39,598 bases of DNA from Lysobacterales bacterium (GCA_026982315.1 JALSHI010000068.1:1-39598), one strand, 5' to 3'; positions 1 through 9,219 are shown, counted from the first letter of the stretch. Notes: generated from the letters alone by a model not told the origin. Translations and numbers: made by a program.

Positions 1-84
1 CGGTTTGATTATCCTGCCTTCTCCACGGCCTCCCCGGTGGATGCCGTCTTTGTGTTCTCCTCCCGCGCCCCACCGATTGCCTGA
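1..84 (+). CDS. 3' end of an unidentified reading frame (partial)
   Basis: The first 27 codons of the window are open in frame 1 and end at a TGA (82-84), ending in the residues FVFSSRAPPIA. The third-position composition looks like that of neighbouring genes, so this may be the tail of a gene lying upstream in the same direction as the porin and metal-transport genes. I do not recognise the peptide and 27 codons are too few to prove coding. The following stretch 85-247 holds no gene; it should contain the leader of the porin gene, but I see no convincing Zur-type palindrome or sigma-70 promoter in it. Confidence 0.3.
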   Translation, partial: RFDYPAFSTASPVDAVFVFSSRAPPIA

Positions 85-247
85 TTTTTCACCTGCACCA
101 CATTTTTTATCAGCAATCCAAACAGTCTGACTATCGTACGCACCTGTCTGTAACCACAGAATAAAAGCCCATTTCACCTGAAAGGGCCAGACTGGTTCGC
201 AGCGGCTGACCTCGACAACAGACTGGAACACGCACAATGGAGGACAT

Positions 248-1687
248 ATGTCTGCACATCAGCATACATCAGTGAAAGCACGTTTCGGCGGTATCTGGCC
301 GGTGACGCTTTTATGCCTGGGGCTTATCAGCCCAACATTCACCCTGGCGGCACCGGCAGGGACAAGCTCGACCCCAAAAAGTCTTGAGACAAACGAACTG
401 GCCGCCTTGAAAGCGGAAATCCAGCAACTGAAAAAAGACTACCACAGTCGCATCGAAGCGCTTGAAAAACGCCTCAGCGCGGCTGAAAGCCGCTTGCACT
501 CGCAACCATCGACAACAGGCATGGAATATGCAGGCGCTACAGCCACAAACACCAGCAGCCGGAGCGCCAATGCGTTTAACCCGGCCATCAGCCTGATTAT
601 GGACGGCCGTTATGTGGATTACGCCAGCCGCCCGGGAACAGGCCGCCTGCCGGGATTTCGTTATCACCCTGAATACGGCCTGGATGCCGAGGGCTTCAAC
701 ATTGGCGAATCCGAACTCACCATGAGCGCCAATATCGATGACAAATTCTACGCACAGGCCACAATTGCCTTTGGCAATGACAACGGCGAAACCCAAACAG
801 AAGTGGAGGAAGCCTATATTCAGAGCACAGCGCTTTCCCATGGTTTAACGGCCAAACTGGGGCGTTATTACTCGGCCCTGGGATATATCAACGAACAACA
901 TCCGCATGCCTGGGATTTTGCCGACCTGCCGCTGGCCTATAGCGCCCTGCTCGGTGGCAACCTGAAAAATGAGGGCATGCAACTTAACTGGCTGCTACCC
1001 ACCGATCACTATTGGGAAATGGGTATCGAAATGGGCAATGGCGGCCATTTTCCGGCTGCCGGAAACCATAATGGCCTGTCCTCGCAAACCGCCTTTATCA
1101 CCAGCGGTGGAGATATCGGCATCAGCCACTCCTGGCAAGCAGGTCTTTCCTGGTGGCATGGCAAATCCAGAGAGAGCCTGGTGAATAATTCCCCCTGGCT
1201 GTTTTCCGGCGACACTTATCTCAATGCCCTGGATGTGGTTTACAAGTGGGCGCCCATGGGAAACAACAAGGAAGAAAACTTCAAGTTCCAGTTTGAATAC
1301 TTGCGCAGTCGCGACAGCGGCACCTTAAGCAGCGATGGCGACCAGCCACAGCCCTATACCGCCCAACGCCAGGGCTGGTACGCCCAGGCCATTTGGCAAT
1401 TTCGCCCTTTGTGGCGAACCGGCTTACGCTATGACCGCGTTCATGCCGCCGGACAAAACGGTGAGTCATGGCCAGAAGAGATCAACCTGACCTCATCGGG
1501 CCATCACTTTAGCCGCGTCAGCGCCATGCTGGAGTGGATTCCATCTGAATTTTCCCGCTTGCGACTGCAATACAATGACGCCATCAGTGGCGGCTATCAT
1601 TTACCCGGCCAAACCCCGTTTGAAGACAGTAAATGGACTTTTCAATACACCGTTTCCATGGGCAGCCATGGCGCTCATCAGTACTGA
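248..1687 (+). CDS. Outer-membrane porin-like protein of a metal-uptake locus
   Basis: A 479-residue secreted protein. It has a basic start and hydrophobic signal segment (about residues 12-35, ending in TLAAPA), then a heptad-rich coiled coil (about 48-83, many E/K/L), then a long region of alternating aromatic and polar strands typical of an outer-membrane beta-barrel, ending in a terminal aromatic (HQY). A coiled coil before a barrel recalls trimeric phosphate- or carboxylate-type porins. The ATG is preceded by GGAGGA (239-244). It is followed 14 bases later by a zinc/manganese-type binding protein and permease. From that position I infer that it admits metal ions or metal chelates across the outer membrane; similar porins are known beside znuA-like genes. 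The substrate is not shown by the sequence. Confidence 0.72.
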   Translation: MSAHQHTSVKARFGGIWPVTLLCLGLISPTFTLAAPAGTSSTPKSLETNELAALKAEIQQLKKDYHSRIEALEKRLSAAESRLHSQPSTTGMEYAGATATNTSSRSANAFNPAISLIMDGRYVDYASRPGTGRLPGFRYHPEYGLDAEGFNIGESELTMSANIDDKFYAQATIAFGNDNGETQTEVEEAYIQSTALSHGLTAKLGRYYSALGYINEQHPHAWDFADLPLAYSALLGGNLKNEGMQLNWLLPTDHYWEMGIEMGNGGHFPAAGNHNGLSSQTAFITSGGDIGISHSWQAGLSWWHGKSRESLVNNSPWLFSGDTYLNALDVVYKWAPMGNNKEENFKFQFEYLRSRDSGTLSSDGDQPQPYTAQRQGWYAQAIWQFRPLWRTGLRYDRVHAAGQNGESWPEEINLTSSGHHFSRVSAMLEWIPSEFSRLRLQYNDAISGGYHLPGQTPFEDSKWTFQYTVSMGSHGAHQY

Positions 1688-1701
1688 TTCAGGAGTTTCT
1701 T

Positions 1702-2640
1702 ATGCATCACTCGTTGACTAAAACATTTTTGGCGCTGACAACCGGTGTGTTGCTGGCTTTTTCCAGCCAGGCCGCCATCAACGTATTTGCCTGTGAACCG
1801 GAGTGGGCGGCACTGGCCACTGAACTGGGTGGAGGCAATATCCATGCCTTTTCCGCCACCCACGGCAAACAGGATCCCCACTATATCCAGGCGCGCCCCA
1901 GCCTGATTGCCAAGCTGCGCAATGCAGATTTGCTGGTTTGCACCGGCGCTGATCTGGAAATCGGCTGGCTGCCCGTTCTGTTGCGGAAATCCGGCAACCG
2001 GCGCATCCAGCCCGGTCAACCCGGCTACTTTATGGCCACCGATTTTGTACCGTTGCTGGACAAGCCTCAGATACTGGATCGCAGCGCTGGCGATATTCAT
2101 GCCGCAGGCAGCCCCCATATTCACACTGATCCACGCCGCATCGCCACAGTCGCACGGGTGCTGGCGCAACGTTTGCAAGCCCTGAACCCTGAACAGGCGA
2201 ATGTGTACCAGCAACGAGCCGATGAATTTCTGCACAAATGGCAGGAAGCCATCACCCGCTGGGAAAACCGCGCCAAAGGTTTACATGGAAAGAAAATCAT
2301 CACCCACCACAAAAACTGGGTCTATCTGCAAGACTGGCTGGGATTACAGGGAGTGGCCACCCTGGAACCCAAACCGGGTGTGCCGCCCACAGCGTCCCAT
2401 TTGAGCCAGTTACACGCTGTCGCCAAACAAGAGCCCGTGATGGCCATTATTTATGCCGCCTACCAGAATCCCAAGCCGGCTTTGTGGTTGTCGAAACGCA
2501 GTGGCATTCCCGCCGTTGAGCTGCCCTTTACCGTCGGTGGAAACAAGCAAGCCACTGACCTGTTCAGCCTGTTTGACACCACCATTGATGCCTTGCTGCA
2601 AGCCGCCGGGCGCCAACCAGAACATGGTCAACAGCCATGA
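1702..2640 (+). CDS. Zinc/manganese-type ABC transporter substrate-binding protein (ZnuA-like)
   Basis: A 312-residue periplasmic binding protein of the cluster A-I metal family. It starts with a signal peptide (about residues 5-24, cleavage near SSQAA). Likely metal ligands are His60 in the DPHY motif, His139/His141 in GSPHIHTDP, and a histidine in ITHHKNWVY. The long acidic His-rich loop of Escherichia coli ZnuA is absent; only a short HIH stretch remains. The start was chosen at ATG 1702 because AGGAG lies at 1691-1695 and the signal peptide begins there; an upstream in-frame start would overlap the porin gene. It overlaps the permease gene by 4 nt. Family knowledge supports Zn2+ or Mn2+ capture; the motifs cannot separate the two. 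Confidence 0.88.
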   Translation: MHHSLTKTFLALTTGVLLAFSSQAAINVFACEPEWAALATELGGGNIHAFSATHGKQDPHYIQARPSLIAKLRNADLLVCTGADLEIGWLPVLLRKSGNRRIQPGQPGYFMATDFVPLLDKPQILDRSAGDIHAAGSPHIHTDPRRIATVARVLAQRLQALNPEQANVYQQRADEFLHKWQEAITRWENRAKGLHGKKIITHHKNWVYLQDWLGLQGVATLEPKPGVPPTASHLSQLHAVAKQEPVMAIIYAAYQNPKPALWLSKRSGIPAVELPFTVGGNKQATDLFSLFDTTIDALLQAAGRQPEHGQQP

Positions 2641-3410
2641 GCTGGGAAGAAATGGACGCTGGCATTTTACTGCCAGCCCTGGCCGCCGGCTTGCTGGTTC
2701 TGCTCAGTCACGTGCCTTTGGGCATGGAAGTGCTTAAACGCGGCATTATTTTTGTCGATCTGGCCATTGCACAAATCGCAGGACTGGGTCTGATTCTGGC
2801 GGCCACACTGGGGCTTGAAACCCATGGCTGGGCCACCCAGGCCATTGCCTTGATTAGCGCCGGTGTCGGCGCTGTGCTAATTCACTGGCTGGAAACGCGA
2901 TTCGCCGACGTGCTGGAGGCCATTATCGGTGTAATTTTTGTCCTGGCCGCCACCGGTTCTCTGCTGTTGCTGGCGCATAACCCTCACGGCAGCGAACACC
3001 TCAAGGATCTGCTCAGTGGGCAAATCCTGTGGGCAGACATGGAGCAATTGCGCACACTCGGGCTTATCAGCGTAGGTATTGCCTGCTTCTGGTTGTTGGC
3101 CGGTCAATCCTGGCGGCAACGGCTTTTTTACCCGGTTTTTGCGCTGGCGGTGACTTCTTCCGTACAAGTCGTGGGTGTTTATCTGGTGTTTAGCAGTCTG
3201 ATTATTCCGGCGCTGGCCACCATTCGCCTGCAGGGCACAAAGCGATTACTCATGGCTTATGCCATTGGGGCGCTGGGATACGCGCTGGGGCTGGTGCTGT
3301 CGGTTGTCTTTGATTTGCCCAGCGGTGCGCTCATTGTCTGGACGCTGGCTGGCGTCACCACCCTTGCAGCCATAATCATTGCCTCAAGGCGATACCCACC
3401 CGGCACTTAA
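2637..3410 (+). CDS. Metal ABC transporter permease, ABC-3 family (ZnuB-like)
   Basis: A 257-residue integral membrane protein with about eight hydrophobic segments, matching the ABC-3 (ZnuB/MntB/TroC) family in length and in motifs such as LLSGQILWAD and the conserved SSLIIPALATIRL near the C-terminal third. Its ATG overlaps the stop of the binding-protein gene (ATGA), so translation is probably coupled. It should form the membrane channel for the ion delivered by the upstream binding protein. No ATPase gene follows: the next gene is prpB on what looks like its own promoter. The partner ATPase must lie upstream of this window or elsewhere. Confidence 0.9.
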   Translation: MSWEEMDAGILLPALAAGLLVLLSHVPLGMEVLKRGIIFVDLAIAQIAGLGLILAATLGLETHGWATQAIALISAGVGAVLIHWLETRFADVLEAIIGVIFVLAATGSLLLLAHNPHGSEHLKDLLSGQILWADMEQLRTLGLISVGIACFWLLAGQSWRQRLFYPVFALAVTSSVQVVGVYLVFSSLIIPALATIRLQGTKRLLMAYAIGALGYALGLVLSVVFDLPSGALIVWTLAGVTTLAAIIIASRRYPPGT

Positions 3411-3468
3411 ATCAGAATAACGGAGTGATTTATTAGCAATCCCTAATTAGCCTCACCCCCTGGGCCGG

Positions 3469-3477
3469 TGATATAAT
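3469..3477 (+). promoter_or_regulatory. Extended -10 promoter for prpBCD
   Basis: The sequence TGA-TATAAT is a consensus extended -10 element 33 bases upstream of the prpB ATG. No good -35 hexamer sits 16-18 bases further up, which fits an extended -10 promoter. No PrpR or other regulator gene is near, and I saw no clear operator palindrome. Confidence 0.55.
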
Positions 3478-3509
3478 CCCGGCCGCCTTTCTTTTTGCGT
3501 GGACAAGAC

Positions 3510-4400
3510 ATGACCAATACCCGTAACACGCCGGGCCAGCGCTTTCGCGCGGCTGTGGAAAACAATCATCCGCTAAAAATCGTCGGCACCATCAATGCCT
3601 ATACCGCTCGCATGGCCGAGCAAATCGGCCACCAGGCCATTTACCTGTCCGGTGGCGGGCTGGCCGCCAATTCACTGGGCATGCCGGATTTGGGCATCAG
3701 TGACTTGCACGATGTACTCATTGATGTCTGGCGCATTACCGATGCGTCAACATTACCGTTATTGGTGGATGCCGACACCGGTTTTGGCGGCGCATTCAAT
3801 ATTACCCGAACCATCAAGTCCCTCATTAAAGCCGGCGCGGCCGCCACCCACATTGAAGACCAGGTGGCACAAAAACGCTGTGGCCACCGTCCTGGCAAGG
3901 CCATTGTTTCCAAGGAAGAAATGGTCGATCGGATCAAGGCTGCCGTGGATGCGCGTACTGATGACAGTTTTGTCATTATGGCGCGCACCGACGCCCTGGC
4001 TGTGGAAGGCATGGACAAGGCCATTGAACGGGCTGTGGCCTGTGTGGAAGCCGGCGCTGACATGATATTTCCCGAAGCCGTACAAAGCCTGGAACAATAC
4101 CGCCAGTTCAAACAGGCGGTTAAAGTCCCTGTACTGGCCAATATCACCGAGTTTGGCAAAACCGAGCTGTATACCAGCGAACAACTGGCAGAAGTGGGCG
4201 TGGATATGGTCTTGTATTGCTGCAGCGCCTATCGCGCCATGAACAAGGCTGCCGAAACCGTTTATCGCTCCATCCTCGAGAAAGGCCATCAGCACGATGT
4301 ATTGCCTTTGATGCAAACCCGGGAGGAACTGTACAGCTACCTTGACTACCACGCCTATGAGCAAAAACTGGATGAGCTTTTTGGCAAAAATCGCGATTAA
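3510..4400 (+). CDS. prpB: Methylisocitrate lyase
   Basis: A 296-residue enzyme of the isocitrate lyase/PEP mutase superfamily that splits 2-methylisocitrate into pyruvate and succinate, the last step of the methylcitrate cycle for propionyl-CoA. Diagnostic motifs are DADTGFGG (Mg2+ site), the catalytic loop KRCGHRPGK and [11 protein letters not shown]. Start ATG 3510 gives [12 protein letters not shown], the usual length for PrpB; a TTG 15 bases upstream is possible but less likely. The Shine-Dalgarno is weak (GGAC). It is followed by prpC and prpD. Between prpB and prpC are 69 bases with only a 5-bp hairpin. Confidence 0.96.
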   Translation: MTNTRNTPGQRFRAAVENNHPLKIVGTINAYTARMAEQIGHQAIYLSGGGLAANSLGMPDLGISDLHDVLIDVWRITDASTLPLLVDADTGFGGAFNITRTIKSLIKAGAAATHIEDQVAQKRCGHRPGKAIVSKEEMVDRIKAAVDARTDDSFVIMARTDALAVEGMDKAIERAVACVEAGADMIFPEAVQSLEQYRQFKQAVKVPVLANITEFGKTELYTSEQLAEVGVDMVLYCCSAYRAMNKAAETVYRSILEKGHQHDVLPLMQTREELYSYLDYHAYEQKLDELFGKNRD

Positions 4401-4469
4401 TCGCTCATTTTCCCTGAATACCATGCCGATGGCATTCTGCCGACCCGGCAATAGCAACAGGAGATAACA

Positions 4470-5591
4470 ATGGCTGAGAAAAAAACTGGCGCCGGCTTGC
4501 GCGGACAAATCGCCGGACAAACCGCTCTGTGCACTGTCGGTGTTTCTGGCACCGGCCTGACTTACCGTGGCTACGACATTGCAGAACTGGCCGACAAAGC
4601 CGAGTTCCTCGAAGTGGCTTATCTGATTCTTTATGGTGAATTACCCAACAAGGAACAACTGGAAGCCTACCGGGCCAAAATCAAATCCCTGCGTGGTTTG
4701 CCCGATGAGCTGAAGGCCGCTTTGGAAATGATTCCTGCCGATGCCCATCCCATGGATGTCATGCGCACCGGCTGCTCTTTTCTGGGCAACCTGGAACCGG
4801 AAAAAGACTTTTCCCAGCAACAGGACGTGGCCGACCGCCTGCTGGCGGCCTTCCCTGGCATTATCTGCTACTGGTACCGCTTTACCCACGACGGCATACG
4901 CATTGACACCGAAACCGACGACGACACCATCGGCGGCCAGTTTTTGCATTTGCTGCATGGGAAAAAACCCAGTGCTTTGCATGAGCGGGTCATGGATGTG
5001 TCGCTGATTCTGTATGCCGAGCATGAGTTCAATGCCTCCACTTTTACCGCCCGCGTGGTGGCTTCGACCTTGTCCGACATGCATTCGTGCATCACCGCGG
5101 CCATTGGCGCCCTGCGCGGCCCCCTGCATGGCGGCGCCAACGAGGCAGCCATGGACATGATCGCCCAGTGGCAATCGCCAGAAGAAGCGCGTGCCGCCAT
5201 TCTCGACAAACTGGCCAACAAAGAGCTGATTATGGGCTTTGGTCACGCGGTTTATCGCACATCCGACCCCCGTAACGCCATCATCAAGGGCTGGTCGAAA
5301 AAACTGGCAGAGGAGGTCGGCGACAGCGTGCTCTACCCGGTCAGCGAAGCCGTGGAACAAGTCATGTGGGAAGAGAAGAAGCTCTTTTCCAATGCCGACT
5401 TTTTCCATGCCTCGGCCTACCATTTCATGGGCATTCCCACCAAGCTGTTCACCCCCATTTTCGTGATGTCGCGGGTCACCGGCTGGGCCGCGCATGTCAT
5501 GGAACAACGCGCCAACAACCGCATTATCCGCCCCAATGCCGAATATACCGGACCAGCGCCGCGGCCTGTCACCCCCATTGAAAACCGATAA
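4470..5591 (+). CDS. prpC: 2-methylcitrate synthase
   Basis: A 373-residue citrate-synthase family enzyme that condenses propionyl-CoA with oxaloacetate. Motifs seen are GALRGPLHGGANEAAM and MGFGHAVYRTSDPR, which carry the catalytic histidines, and RPNAEYTGP near the C-terminus. The length matches the short type-II-like PrpC enzymes rather than hexameric GltA (about 425 residues). The position between prpB and prpD settles the methylcitrate role over citrate synthase. A strong AGGAG lies 7 bases before the ATG. No prpE (propionyl-CoA synthetase) follows, so propionyl-CoA must come from another activating enzyme or from fatty acid, amino acid or sterol breakdown. Confidence 0.95.
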   Translation: MAEKKTGAGLRGQIAGQTALCTVGVSGTGLTYRGYDIAELADKAEFLEVAYLILYGELPNKEQLEAYRAKIKSLRGLPDELKAALEMIPADAHPMDVMRTGCSFLGNLEPEKDFSQQQDVADRLLAAFPGIICYWYRFTHDGIRIDTETDDDTIGGQFLHLLHGKKPSALHERVMDVSLILYAEHEFNASTFTARVVASTLSDMHSCITAAIGALRGPLHGGANEAAMDMIAQWQSPEEARAAILDKLANKELIMGFGHAVYRTSDPRNAIIKGWSKKLAEEVGDSVLYPVSEAVEQVMWEEKKLFSNADFFHASAYHFMGIPTKLFTPIFVMSRVTGWAAHVMEQRANNRIIRPNAEYTGPAPRPVTPIENR

Positions 5592-5615
5592 ATCCCATGC
5601 TTACAGGAGCCAACC

Positions 5616-7064
5616 ATGAGTTCAGTTGATATTCGTTCCGCCAAACGCCCCAAACCTGATCAAGTGCTGGTGGATATCGCCGACTACGTCATCAATCATT
5701 CCATTGACAGCGAAGAGGCCTATAAAACCGCGCATTACTGCCTGCTGGACAGCACCGCCTGCGCCATGCTGGCCATGAAGTTTCCCGAGTGTGTCAAAAT
5801 GCTTGGCCCGGTGGTCCCCGGCGCGACTTTGGCCAACGGCTCCCGCGTATTGGGCAGCAGTCACGAGCTGGACCCGGTCAAAGCGGCTTTCGACAATGGC
5901 GCCTTGATCCGCTGGCTGGACTTCAATGACACCTGGCTGGCCGCCGAATGGGGACATCCGTCGGACAACCTTGGCGCCATTCTGGCCGTGGCCGATTACA
6001 TCTCCCGCCAGCGCCAGGATCAGGGCAAAGCGCCATTGACCGTCCATGATGTGCTGACCGCCATGATCAAGGCCCATGAAATCCAGGGGATTCTGGCATT
6101 GGAGAACAGCTTCAACCGCGTGGGGCTGGATCACGTACTGCTGGTGCGCGTGGCTTCCACCGCTGTGGTCACCCACATGCTGGGCGGCACTCGCGAGGAA
6201 ATCATCAATGCCGTTTCCAATGCCTGGATTGACGGCGGCGCCCTGCGCACCTACCGCCATGCGCCCAACACCGGTTCCCGCAAAAGCTGGGCCGCCGGCG
6301 ACGCCGGCCGCCGGGCCGTGCAACTGGCGCTCATCGCTCTTACCGGAGAAATGGGCTACCCTTCGGCCCTGTCTGCTAAAGGCTGGGGTTTTTATGGCGT
6401 TCTGTTCAAAGGCAAGGAATTTTCCTTCCCCCGCGGTTATGACGCCTACGTGATGGAAAACATTCTGTTCAAAATTTCCTTCCCCGCCGAGTTTCACGCC
6501 CAAACTGCTGTAGAAGCGGCCATGAAACTGCATCCACACGTCAAAGACCGGCTGGATGAAATTGAAAAAATCGTCATTGAAACCCAGGAAGCCGGTGTAC
6601 GCATCATCGACAAAACCGGCGCGCTGGACAACCCCGCCGACCGCGACCATTGCATCCAGTACATGGTGGCCGTGCCATTGATACATGGCCGTTTGACCGC
6701 GGCGGACTACGAAGATGACGTGGCCAGCGATCCGCGTATCGACGCATTACGGGAAAAAATGGAAGTGGTGGAAAATCCGCGTTTTACAGAGGAATATTTT
6801 GACCCGGACAAGCGCTACATCGGCAATGCTGTTCAGATCTTCTTCAAAGATGGCAGCAGCACCGACCGCATCGAAATCAACTACCCCATTGGGCATCGCC
6901 TGCGGCGGGAGGAAGGCATCCCTGTTCTGCTGAAAAAGTTTGAAGACGCCATTGGCGCGCATTTACCCGCCAAAAAAGTGCGGCAACTGCTTGAACTCAC
7001 CAGCGATCAAAAAGCATTCGCCCAACGCCCCATCACCGAGTTCATGCAGCTTGTCACCTTGTGA
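5616..7064 (+). CDS. prpD: 2-methylcitrate dehydratase
   Basis: A 482-residue MmgE/PrpD-family protein that dehydrates 2-methylcitrate to 2-methyl-cis-aconitate. Seen are [24 protein letters not shown]-type residues in the N-terminal third (about 88-112), the conserved [10 protein letters not shown] loop, and a C-terminal domain ending at VTL. The length equals that of iron-independent PrpD. Since acnD and prpF are absent, this is the E. coli/Salmonella type of cycle, in which PrpD acts and an aconitase hydrates the product. AGGAG precedes the ATG by 8 bases. The gene ends 18 bases before a strong terminator, so prpBCD is a complete three-gene transcript. Confidence 0.96.
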   Translation: MSSVDIRSAKRPKPDQVLVDIADYVINHSIDSEEAYKTAHYCLLDSTACAMLAMKFPECVKMLGPVVPGATLANGSRVLGSSHELDPVKAAFDNGALIRWLDFNDTWLAAEWGHPSDNLGAILAVADYISRQRQDQGKAPLTVHDVLTAMIKAHEIQGILALENSFNRVGLDHVLLVRVASTAVVTHMLGGTREEIINAVSNAWIDGGALRTYRHAPNTGSRKSWAAGDAGRRAVQLALIALTGEMGYPSALSAKGWGFYGVLFKGKEFSFPRGYDAYVMENILFKISFPAEFHAQTAVEAAMKLHPHVKDRLDEIEKIVIETQEAGVRIIDKTGALDNPADRDHCIQYMVAVPLIHGRLTAADYEDDVASDPRIDALREKMEVVENPRFTEEYFDPDKRYIGNAVQIFFKDGSSTDRIEINYPIGHRLRREEGIPVLLKKFEDAIGAHLPAKKVRQLLELTSDQKAFAQRPITEFMQLVTL

Positions 7065-7082
7065 CGGTTCCAAAACATGGAC

Positions 7083-7119
7083 ACATGAAAAAAGGGCCGA
7101 AATGGCCCTTTTTTCATGT
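7083..7119. terminator. Bidirectional intrinsic terminator between prpD and the DUF481 gene
   Basis: A perfect 16-bp inverted repeat (7083-7098 and 7104-7119) with a 5-base loop GAAAT. The stem core is GGGCC/GGCCC and is flanked by A6 and T6, so it works as a rho-independent terminator in both directions. It lies between two convergent genes ending at 7064 (plus) and 7165 (minus). Confidence 0.93.
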
Positions 7120-7164
7120 CCGGAAAAACCGGCGACAAGTCGTGATGTCAAGCTCACTCACGTC

Positions 7165-7869
7165 TCAAAACCCATAAACCAGATTGGCGGTGAACAAAGT
7201 ATCAGTTTTCTTGGCCGTTGGCGGAACATCGGTATTATGGCGCCACTGGTGAGCCAGCTTGACGGACAGGGCGTCACTGACCTTGAAGCTGAAGCCCGCA
7301 TCATTTTGCATAAAGGTATTGTTGGAGCCGGCCTCCAGCAGAAACTTATCACTGAATGTGACTGTTTCAGTGAGTTTCACCGCGTAGTCCAGTTTGCCGA
7401 TGGCCACAGTTTCAGATTCGCTGCTACGATCAACATCAATGGCGGTTTTCTTGTAGCCCACACCCAGCTCGGTAATAAAATGCTGGTTATCGCTTTCGTA
7501 AAAGATATGCCCCCAGCCTGCGCCCAGGGTATAGGTGTAATCAAAACCGGTAAAGCTGTCATGGTCGTAACGCACCGAACCAAACACATAATCATTCTCG
7601 TCCCACTTATAGCCGCTTTTTCCATTGATCTCATACCGCTTGGCGCTGGTCACACCGTTATTTTTTGAGCGCAAGGCAATCACGCCGATGTCATGCCGCC
7701 ATTTGTCCTGTTCCTTTTTCAGATTCAGCGCGGCATTGATCACATCCGTATCCGCATTGCCACGGGCATAGCTGAAACCCAGTTGGCCTTCACCAGACCA
7801 ACCGTTTTCAGCAGCGGTTGCGCTACCGGCGGTCAGTAACGCCACGGCAGCAATCAGTTTTTTCTTCAT
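7165..7869 (-). CDS. DUF481 family outer-membrane protein (YdiY-like)
   Basis: A 234-residue secreted beta-barrel protein. A signal peptide of about 20 residues starts MKKKLIAAVALLTAGSATA and is cleaved before AENGW. The mature part opens with WSGEGQLGFSYARGNADT, the typical DUF481 start (a first strand followed by GN-D/T), and ends with aromatic VYGF, as expected for assembly by the BAM machinery. The start at 7869 was chosen because of the signal peptide and a GGGAGAG just upstream; 12 extra upstream residues are possible but would spoil the signal. The family's function is unknown; E. coli YdiY is acid-inducible. It is transcribed divergently from glcF with about 90 bases between. Confidence 0.87.
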   Translation of the reverse strand: MKKKLIAAVALLTAGSATAAENGWSGEGQLGFSYARGNADTDVINAALNLKKEQDKWRHDIGVIALRSKNNGVTSAKRYEINGKSGYKWDENDYVFGSVRYDHDSFTGFDYTYTLGAGWGHIFYESDNQHFITELGVGYKKTAIDVDRSSESETVAIGKLDYAVKLTETVTFSDKFLLEAGSNNTFMQNDAGFSFKVSDALSVKLAHQWRHNTDVPPTAKKTDTLFTANLVYGF

Positions 7870-7959
7870 GATGTTCTCTCCCTGAGATTTTTTAGAAAGC
7901 CGCAAAGCGATTCACGGCCCTGTGAGATAATTCTGTTTTCCAGTTCTTGTTAACCCGGT

Positions 7960-9213
7960 ATGTCTGACAAAAGGCAAAAAGACACCCGCCACACATTGGC
8001 GCAACTCACAGATCAGTGTGTCAAATGTGGTTTGTGCCTGCCAGCGTGTCCAACATTCCAGATCACAGACAATGAAGCCGCCTCGCCCCGGGGGCGGGTG
8101 GTGCTGGCCGAGGGTATTGTAGGGACTGAAGCAGACAATGCAAGCCGGCTGCACTCGTTGGCCGGCCATATTGACGATTGTTTGCAATGCCAGGCCTGCG
8201 AAAGCGTCTGCCCTTCCGAAGTCCAGCTCAGTGAAATCATTCGTCTGAGCCGGCAGTTCTTACCAGAAACCCCGGCCCGCAGGCTGACTCGACGCATGAC
8301 CGCCACCTTGCACTCACGCTGGCGTCGCCGCCTATTGGCTGCTGTTTTGTATGTGGTGCAAAAAAACCGTCTGGCTCCGTGGCTCAAGCCCCTGTTGCCG
8401 GTCACCCTGCAACGCGGATTGCAGCATACCCTGCCAGTTCCCCTGGGGCCATTGGCTTCTGCTCCCGCCACTGGCTGGTTTCCGCACCCGAGCAAAGGTT
8501 CCCGTGCAAAAACCGTGGGCATTCTCTCTGGATGCAGCGCCGAGTTGCATGACGCCATTAACCTGCCAGCCGTCGTTCAATTGCTCCATGCAGCCGGCTT
8601 TAACGCCTGGATTCCCCCAAAGCAAAACTGTTGCGGCGCCTTGGCTCACCACCATGGAGAAAATATTCATGCTCTGACCCAAACCAATGCCCGAGCTTTC
8701 TCCAACCCGCCTGAAAATACCCAACTGACCACAGTGGTGGTGCTGAATACCGGTTGCAGCGCACACCTGGAAGCGCTGACGAAAAAGAAAAAAACGCAAA
8801 CCGTCTATGAAGATGTCATGCGTTTTTTATCCCGGCACCGACATCAATTGCGCTTTACGCCCAGCACCGAAACAGTGTTTGCCCACCGTCCCTGCACCCA
8901 ACAGCATGGACTGGCCGCCGATGCCGATCAATCCATGCTGCACCTGTTGAACCAGGTGCCGGGTCTGACTGTTCTGACAGCCGCCACCGGCTGCTGTGGC
9001 GCTGCGGGCAACTATTATCTCACCCAGCCGCAAATGTCCGATGCCCTAGCGCAACAATGGCACGCTGCCATCACGCCCTTGCAACCTGACCGCGTGCTGA
9101 GCCCCAACATTGGCTGCAGCATGCAGTGGCACGAGCTTGATAGCGGCATCCCGGTGGAGCATCCCGTGGCATTTCTGGCGCGGCAACTGGAGACCAGGAC
9201 AGCGGGAACCTGA
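7960..9213 (+). CDS. glcF: Glycolate oxidase iron-sulfur subunit (GlcF-type)
   Basis: A 417-residue cytoplasmic protein with two N-terminal [4Fe-4S] motifs, C20-C23-C26-C30-P and C74-C77-C80-C84-P, followed by two cysteine-rich CCG domains (NCCGALAHHHG and GCCGAAGNYY). This order and length match GlcF, which with the flavoprotein subunits GlcD and GlcE oxidises glycolate to glyoxylate and passes electrons to quinone. Neither glcD nor glcE is adjacent, so the symbol rests on architecture; a related D-lactate or other 2-hydroxyacid dehydrogenase subunit cannot be excluded. The Shine-Dalgarno is poor. The stop codon (9211-9213) coincides with the start of the coq7 promoter element. Confidence 0.82.
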   Translation: MSDKRQKDTRHTLAQLTDQCVKCGLCLPACPTFQITDNEAASPRGRVVLAEGIVGTEADNASRLHSLAGHIDDCLQCQACESVCPSEVQLSEIIRLSRQFLPETPARRLTRRMTATLHSRWRRRLLAAVLYVVQKNRLAPWLKPLLPVTLQRGLQHTLPVPLGPLASAPATGWFPHPSKGSRAKTVGILSGCSAELHDAINLPAVVQLLHAAGFNAWIPPKQNCCGALAHHHGENIHALTQTNARAFSNPPENTQLTTVVVLNTGCSAHLEALTKKKKTQTVYEDVMRFLSRHRHQLRFTPSTETVFAHRPCTQQHGLAADADQSMLHLLNQVPGLTVLTAATGCCGAAGNYYLTQPQMSDALAQQWHAAITPLQPDRVLSPNIGCSMQWHELDSGIPVEHPVAFLARQLETRTAGT

Positions 9214-9219
9214 TATAAT
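9211..9219 (+). promoter_or_regulatory. Extended -10 promoter for coq7
   Basis: TGA-TATAAT, a perfect extended -10 element, lies 32 bases before the coq7 ATG and overlaps the stop codon of the upstream gene. No -35 match is seen. It is the same nine-base string as in front of prpB. Confidence 0.5.

Noticed and set aside
85-247. Zur box before the porin gene
   Set aside because: Expected from context, but no palindrome resembling the gammaproteobacterial Zur site could be found.
4423-4435. Small hairpin ATGCC-GAT-GGCAT between prpB and prpC
   Set aside because: Five-bp stem and no T run, so not a terminator; too small to call a regulatory element.
3759-4520. A 253-codon minus-strand frame across prpB and the prpB-prpC gap
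   Set aside because: Antisense shadow of prpB with no ribosome site or family resemblance.
4641-5507. A 288-codon minus-strand frame inside prpC
   Set aside because: Antisense shadow; no start signal, domain or conserved motif.
5622-6686. A 354-codon frame on the minus strand inside prpD
   Set aside because: It is antisense to a well-supported enzyme gene, has no domain and reflects the codon bias of prpD.
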